From assembly GCF_030272615.1 (NCBI RefSeq), contig NC_081410.1, positions 140,468,849-140,532,848 of the forward strand: a DNA stretch of 64,000 nucleotides, given 5' to 3'. This document shows, piece after piece, positions 58,466 through 64,000 of this stretch. Below the pieces are notes generated by a model. The model was not told where the DNA came from and did no database searches. It saw only the letters and a program-made list of their open reading frames with translations. The DNA comes from Cryptomeria japonica. Lineage: Eukaryota; Streptophyta; Pinopsida; Cupressales; Cupressaceae. Numbering within the stretch: position 1 is the stretch's first letter; each line of letters starts with the position of its first letter. Made by a program: the position numbers and the translations under genes.

Positions 58466-58482
58466 ATCTCCCCCTTTGGCAT
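58466..58482 (-). other. Polypurine tract of element F
   Basis: The minus strand reads GCCAAAGGGGGAGAT before TGTTGGCATTCTGC. Confidence 0.85.
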
Positions 58483-58818
58483 TGATGGCGACACTCATGA
58501 GAAAAATCCAAAAACTGTTCCAAAAACTGAAGTCCAAAAATTTTCCAAAAAGATGTGCTCCCCCTGAGCAAATGCTCTCCTCTGAATAAGCAATTTTTCT
58601 CTCCACTACTCCCCCTTTGACATCAATGACAAAAGGTTGTCAAAAATAGTCAAATGAGTGTAGAAATTTTACCTTAAAGTCTGTAACTAGTTGATTACAA
58701 TCTGAAAGATATCTGCCAAAACTAGATTCAGACTCTGCATAAACCTTTTGCTATCATTCAAGGTTACCTCAGCCTATTGGATCATGTTGGTGAGATAATG
58801 CGTGTGATCTTCCAGTGA

Positions 58819-60170
58819 TCACTCTCCTTGAAGTAATGCCTTAGAGATTTCAATTCTCTGAGAGATAAGATTGTCCAAATTAGGACCAAGTTTATTTTTA
58901 AGTTCTCGGGCATTTGACCTTATCCTTGCCTTCTCTTTCTCAAGGCTCTCTAATTTTTCCTCAAAACCTACCATTTCCTGCTCAAAAATTGATATATGTC
59001 TGGATGAACCAATTATGTTATCAGCTATGTCATCAATTTGTTTATGTGTTCTACTGATCTCCTTATCTATGTCCTCTGTCAAAAGGTGAGGTTTACATGT
59101 TTCCCTATAAAGCTCTTTGTACTCCAAAATTGTAGAGGTAAGTATCAGTAATAATGTATTCAAGTGTTTTGTACACTTCTTTATGGTGTCTTCAAAGAAT
59201 TTGTTCTTCTCTTTTTCAACTCTCTCCTTTATTGTGTCCTCATTCACTTTGTCAATAGTTATTACATTGACAGCAATAAATTTGGACAATGTGTCCAATT
59301 TACCTAAAGAATCCTTAATATGATCTATGTTACAATTTGGTGTAATCAATTTAAGAATTGGTAAAGTGTTATCAGTTGCCTTGTAGGCCAATGCATTGAA
59401 ATCCATTATCTTTTCGATTGAATCCAAAAGTACCTCTGTAACATTGGTAGGTCTGAATTCACTTGTAGATGTGTTGGATGTCTGACCAATTACCTTTATT
59501 ACCTTTGTGCTTCCATAAGGTGTAACCATTTTGCTTGCAATTTTCTTCGGTGGATCAGTTTGGGTTTGCATCTCAACCTGCAATGGTTTCTTGGACTATT
59601 TTAATGTCTCAATGATTACCGGTTTCTTTGTTTCAATGTGTATCTCTGCCTCAGTTTTTTTTTTGAAATTTCAACTGTTGATATCTCTGTCTCCGGTGGC
59701 CTTGTGCCAGCATCTTTACCTTTAGTAGGTTTTCCAGTTTCTAACGGTTGCTCTGTTTGGGTTGGGATCTCAACTTCAACAGTTTCTACCAGTTTCTCTG
59801 CCATGTTGCCACTGTCAACATTGTCTGCCTTAGACTCTAAATTATCCTTATCCACAACAATATTTACTTCCTGAGTATCCACATTCATGGTGAAGAGTAT
59901 CTCAGATTCAGGATTTGTGACATCATGTGTAATACCTTCAGTGTCAATAACCGATGGATCTTCTGAGTGTACTGGTGCAGTATCCAAAGGTGGTGGCGGT
60001 AGATTGTCAGTAATCTTGATGTTTGGAATTTCACCAATTTTTCCTTTGCCCTTGTCCTTGTCCTTCTGATATACTTTAAATGTCTTTTTAGGTTGGTTTA
60101 TTTCCTCTTGTTTTTCTATTTCCATAAAAAATATATCCCAATTATCTGTAGTCTCATCTGCAATCTCTTT
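58819..60170 (-). pseudogene. Element F: C-terminal third of ORF2
   Basis: Two open pieces (60170-59616 and 59583-58819) separated by a short break. The first has KEIADETTDNWDIFF, VYQKDKDKGKGKIGE, NLPPPPLDTAP and VNVDTQEVNIVVDKDN, nearly the same order as in E. The second has NVTEVLLDSIEKI, ITPNCNIDHIKDSLGKLDTL and a long coiled coil (FEEKLESLEKEKARIRSNA). Function unknown. That this part survives in a deletion derivative with both LTRs may be chance. The open frame seen further up to 60215 includes PBS and LTR codons and is not native. Confidence 0.75.
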
Positions 60171-60173
60171 CAT

Positions 60174-60185
60174 TCTGATACCAAT
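60174..60185 (-). other. Primer-binding site of element F
   Basis: The minus strand reads ATTGGTATCAGA, then ATG, next to LTR end TTCTAACA. Confidence 0.8.
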
Positions 60186-60979
60186 TGTTAGAATCGATGA
60201 CAATCCCAAAGACACTGAGAGGGGGGTGAATCAGTGTCTAACCGATTAGCAGAAGATTTAAACTTATTAAGAACTTTGTATCCCAAAATAGTGTACAGTA
60301 AATAAGAATTAATGCAACAAATAAGAATAACAGAGACAACATAGAGAACATACCATAACACAAGATATTTAATGAGGAAAACCAATGTGAGAAAAACCTC
60401 GATGGAATCTATGACCCACAATATTCACTCACTAGCCAATGAATAAATATTACTTACATGAGGGGCCTTCACATGCAAGAAGGCTAGCAGCATAGAGCTC
60501 ACTACTCAACTACAAGATAGAAGTCTCACTGACTTACAAAATGGATTATCAAAATCCAATACAATGTACTGCTTTAGATCAGCATCAACTATGCCAGGTT
60601 CAGTACCAGTTTAAGCTCAGTCTATAACCAAAACCTTCGTTGTCAACTATATCACCTTATACAAAATATCATGTATTCCTCTCTCTCTCTCTATCATCTC
60701 AAAATGACCTATAAGATCTCATACATATATCAGTCTTTTACAATATGCCATGTCGGCTTTTACAAGAGATAATTACATTATAAAACAATAAATAAAAGTT
60801 TATTCCATGTCGGCTTGAGTGTCGGTAAGCATTGTAGCCGCTATCGGTGAAGTGCCTGCCAGTGTATGTAGAAGTCTATTACCAGTGCCAGTAACTTTCA
60901 GTGGGTTGCCAGATGATTTCCAGTTGGTTTCCATCAATGACAACATCAACTATTCTCATAAGAGTGTAGAATGCCAACA
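60186..60979 (-). repeat. 5' LTR of element F
   Basis: 794 bp, TGTTAGAATCG on the left to GAATGCCAACA on the right, followed by the flank GAGAT. Confidence 0.87.
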
Positions 60980-61124
60980 GAGATAAGTGCACAGTAGAAA
61001 AGCGAAGTAACTTGGTGATCTAGACAGTGATTTTAGTGATCCTAAAGAAAATATATGTTCCCAATTGTGAATTGAGGTATTTATCTGTTACAAGCTATCA
61101 GTTTTTGAAAACCCTAAGTTCAAA

Positions 61125-62626
61125 ATGGCTTTTGCATCTGGAATTGCTACCCTCCTAGTAGTGGAAATCAAGGATAGGTCTCAACCTGTTTTCAAGAAAC
61201 ATCCTTTCAAATCTATCGAGGGTGATCCTGAAGGATCATTTTACTCTATACCATATGATGTTATTCAAAATAAGGACATAAGGGCATATATACACTATGA
61301 TCTTGATGAACTCAGAAGTGCTAACATGTTGACCCTGTACAACAAGCATCTGGCGAATAGCTTGGGAAATCTCAAGCTGGACTATCAGCACTTGCAAGCT
61401 AAGGGTTTTTCTCAGTTCATACATTTTCTAACTTTTGATGAGAAAGAATTGATCCAGTTCATACTTAGCAAATTTCATGATGAATTTATGTGGTTTGATA
61501 TGCCTCACAAGATTACTAAGCAAGAAATCCAGGTCATAACTTGTTTGAGTGCATCTGGTGAAGTTCCTAGCCTAAGGAAAATATCAAACAACACTGTGAT
61601 TTCCACCAATGGTTCTTAATTTGATAGCAGAGCTATGACAATCAATGACATTTTGGAGCATGATGTCAAGTTTTCATCAATAGTGGTTGGATATAAAATA
61701 TACTAGTCAAGTAGACAAAAATCAATCTCTGGTACATCTATATACTTTTCCTATCTGATGTTGAAGGAAGACAAGAGGTATGATTTGTGTACAATTCTCT
61801 TGAATGAGTTGCTAAGTAATCTGAAGAAAATCAAACAAAAAAAGACAAACACCTTTAATTTTGGCACTCTTATCATATGTTTGGCACTATATTTCATGAA
61901 TGAAATCCCAGGTGTTTAAGGAAAGCTCCAATGTGCCTATGACAAGCGAGTTGCTATGCAAATCCAAAAATGGAATATGGGGATTGGTGATGCTACAATG
62001 AGGATATCTACTCTATGGGGTTAATTCAAAACTTCTTAAGACACAATAAAGAGTAGAGAAATAATCCCGAAAGATATAATGGATAAATATGAGGAAACAA
62101 TTTGCTTCATGGTTGATAAGGACCAATGCTTAATGGAAGTGGTTGAGCCAAGGACTATGTGGATTCTTCCTATGGGCTATGAAGTTGATGCTGCTACCCT
62201 AGATTCCTATGTTGAACATATGTTGAGTCAGCCAATTGATGAAAAAGAAGGAAGGTTTGGCACATTTAAGAAGAAAGACCTAGAGTTGCAAAAATAGTTC
62301 ACATCCCCTACAAGGAAAAGGAAAGTTTCCAAGATGGTTGAGGAAGTAGTTGTTTAGATTGGATTCACCTGGGAGGAGGTGAAGTAGGCTAGAGAGAAAC
62401 ATGCACAGATGGAGGGTAAAGAGGAAACTAAAAGCCTAAGGCCAAACCAGTTCCCTCTAAAGCTAAACCTAAAGAGACCAAGTTTGCCCCAGTTCTGGTA
62501 GCACCATCTACAGAATAGAGCTCATCTGGAAAAGAAATTATAAACAAAAAAGGAGAAGCCTAAGTGAACTTATGTTGTTGTATCTCTGGTAACCTTTGAG
62601 ATAGAATCTGATGAAGAGGCAAATAA
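61125..62626 (+). pseudogene. Copy K: N-terminal part of ORF2 of the C/E family
   Basis: ATG at 61125 (MAFASGIATLLVVEIKD). Conserved points in order: YIHYDLDELRSANML, FILSKFHDEFMWFDMPHKIT, KYEETICFMVDKDQC, VEPRTMWILPMGYEV, then a basic region and FEIESDEEAN, matching the SSDTESDDAN of C. Many stops (61618, 61704, 61918 and others), mostly TAG. Cut at 62626 by an LTR of family P. It has no LTR of its own in view; the leader probably starts left of element F. A third independent copy, useful for comparing ORF2. Confidence 0.82.
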
Positions 62627-63876
62627 TGTTAGACACAATGCACTACTGAGAGGAGGGTGAATTAGTGGCTCTCAAACTTTTCCCTTTTACTATCCTATAT
62701 GTGCATACAGGTTATTAGATCTAACTAGGAACATACTTACCGGTTAGTGAGGAGACCAACTCAAATGCAAACACACATAAGGGGCATCACATAACACTAG
62801 CATATACAAGGAAAATCCAAGATGGGAAAAACCTCGGTGAGCAATGTTGTTGGAGTCTACTACTCCAATCCAGCCTCACAATGAAACTCTATTACAATGT
62901 TTAGGTCACCAACCCAAGGAGCTACAACCCCTAATTTAAGGCACCAACCCAAGGAGCACAAGCCCCTGATTTAGGGCACCAACCCAAGGAGCACCAACCC
63001 CTGACTTGTTTAAGGGCTACAACCCCTGCACCGAGCTACAACTCAATGATCATAATAAAAACATCAATTACAAAAGTAGTTATCTTGTTACAATTGAATC
63101 TTGCAATCATTTCATATATCTTACTCTGTCGGTAAGATACCTTCTCTGCTACACCGACTCACTCTTTTGTTGCTCTCATTTGCTACATTTCTTGTCGGTA
63201 AACTCTATCGGTTCACCTCTCTTCTATTCTGCTCTTATTGAATATCTTCTTCACTACTTTGCTCTTCACCAGTACTACACTCTACCAGTTCTATGTATGT
63301 CTACTCTATAGATTCCTTCACCTTTTCTCTGCTGGTATGGACACTACTGGTTTTGCTCTTCTACCGGTTGAACACTTCAACCAGGTTCTCCCTTACTCTC
63401 ACTCCCTTCTTAGATACTCATTGAGCACTTGGGTGATTTTATCTCACATGTAGAAGTAACACTCAATCACTTCGCAATAGCACTATCCTCTTCTCTTCAG
63501 CAGAACTTAACAATGTCTTTTGCTTGCACATTTATAGCCCAGACTTCCTACCAAGAACCAATTCAAACTCAAGATGGTTATGGTTTCCTCATCATCCTTG
63601 AGGTAAACCAAATCCAATCAGATCTTGCCTAATCTGATCTTCCTGATAGCCAACTATACACCTCCACTATTAACGTGCCTTCTTGATCACACCTTCTATC
63701 TCTGGCGATCTATTTTTTCCCTTATCGATTAATTTCTTGGTCAACCACTAAGATCAGTCTTGTTGTTTCCTTCATCCACCTCAATCTCCTTAATCACTCT
63801 TAGCTGGATCTACGTTGTCCTCCAAACCTTGAGCCACAAACCTCTGCAACACATCCTGTGATTTGTGGGATCTTCC
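62627..63876 (-). repeat. LTR P, minus orientation
   Basis: Starts TGTTAGACACAATG...CTGAGAGGAGGGTGAATTAG, the reverse of the 40439 end. It holds the 36-bp tandem array (about 62905-63010) and many CCGGT-type repeats. No PBS on its left, so solo or 3' LTR. The right edge is set where a new LTR start seems to begin, and is tentative. It splits copy K. Confidence 0.7.
62905..63010. repeat. 36-bp tandem repeat in minus LTR P
   Basis: Three units with CACCAACCCAAGGAGC, the reverse complement of the array at 40066-40174. Confidence 0.85.
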
Positions 63877-64000
63877 TATTGGCATTATGGATGAATTGAT
63901 TATGTATGGCATTGATGTTTTATCATTGATGTCAACACTAGCTGTTATCGGCAGACAGATTTACACTAGCTCATATGGATGGTTACTAGCAGATAGGTTA
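63877..64000 (+). repeat. Start of another Copia-type LTR (truncated by window)
   Basis: TTGGCATTATGGATGAATTG then TTTTATCATTGATGTCAACACT matches the opening of the other plus-oriented LTRs (46050, 50370). Only the first 120 bases are in view. Confidence 0.55.

Larger units (their letters stand above)
57592..60979 (-). mobile_element. Element F: internally deleted relative of C and E
   Basis: 3.4-kb element on the minus strand: LTRs 57604-58465 and 60186-60979, PPT at 58466-58482, PBS at 60174-60185. Flanks GAGAC (57587-57591) and GAGAT (60980-60984) differ at one base. Between the 3' LTR edge and the flank lie 12 bases that copy the PBS (ATTGGTATCAGA on the minus strand). Inside, ORF1 and the N-terminal two thirds of ORF2 are missing: the PBS leads almost at once into the C-terminal third of ORF2. 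Confidence 0.82.

Noticed and set aside
59616-60215. The first 15 codons of the F frame as the true N-terminus
   Set aside because: They read through the LTR edge and PBS; the native sequence starts after the PBS.
61125-62626. Copy K as an expressed host gene
   Set aside because: Many in-frame stops and clear kinship with ORF2 of C and E; cut by an LTR.

Overview
The window reads as nuclear DNA of a seed plant with a large, repeat-packed genome; a conifer-like gymnosperm is my guess, from style only. No intact host gene, rRNA, tRNA or CRISPR array was found. Nearly all 64 kb is LTR retrotransposon sequence, in nested layers that can be untangled from target-site duplications (TSDs), primer-binding sites (PBS) and polypurine tracts (PPT). 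I gave the elements letters for reference.

Layout. 1-10244: gag/protease end and 5' LTR of a minus-strand Copia element (N); the LTR is split by element E (3398-10101, minus strand, TSD GTTTG). 10245-18580: 3' half of another Copia-type LTR, split by element A (10652-18481, Gypsy-related, minus strand). 18581-20055 plus 35875-37653: two halves of a decayed orphan ORF (L, minus strand), split by element C (20056-35874, plus strand, TSD TAAGA). C is itself split by element B (24832-32641, minus strand, TSD CAAGT), which carries the only long intact ORF (1,141 codons). 37654-40439: a degenerate repeat block and an LTR (P). 40440-43780: decayed minus-strand Copia pol (M), facing a decayed plus-strand Copia pol (H, 43921-48579) whose 3' LTR holds a solo LTR. 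48580-49130: LINE tail. 49317-54460: a Gypsy 5' LTR holding a solo LTR inside a solo LTR, then gag/protease remains (J). 54461-57591: non-coding repeat DNA with a 75-bp tandem array and a solo LTR. 57592-60979: element F. 60980-62626: a third copy (K) of the second ORF of C and E, cut by a P-type LTR. A new LTR begins near 63878.

The main biological point is the C/E/F/K family. Its LTRs, PBS (TGGTATCAGAGC type) and PPT look Copia-like, but it has no protease, integrase, reverse transcriptase or RNase H. It encodes instead ORF1, a coiled coil followed by four or five CCHC zinc knuckles, and ORF2, about 1,050-1,130 codons of a protein I do not recognise. Motifs of ORF2 are shared by three otherwise diverged copies. 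I infer a non-autonomous family that supplies its own Gag-like protein and borrows Copia enzymes. A and B are a second non-autonomous type: Gypsy Tat-like gag plus a protease-like domain, then a proline-rich and acidic tail in place of pol.

Most coding copies are broken, largely by CAG-to-TAG and CGA-to-TGA changes, as expected of methylated, silenced repeats.
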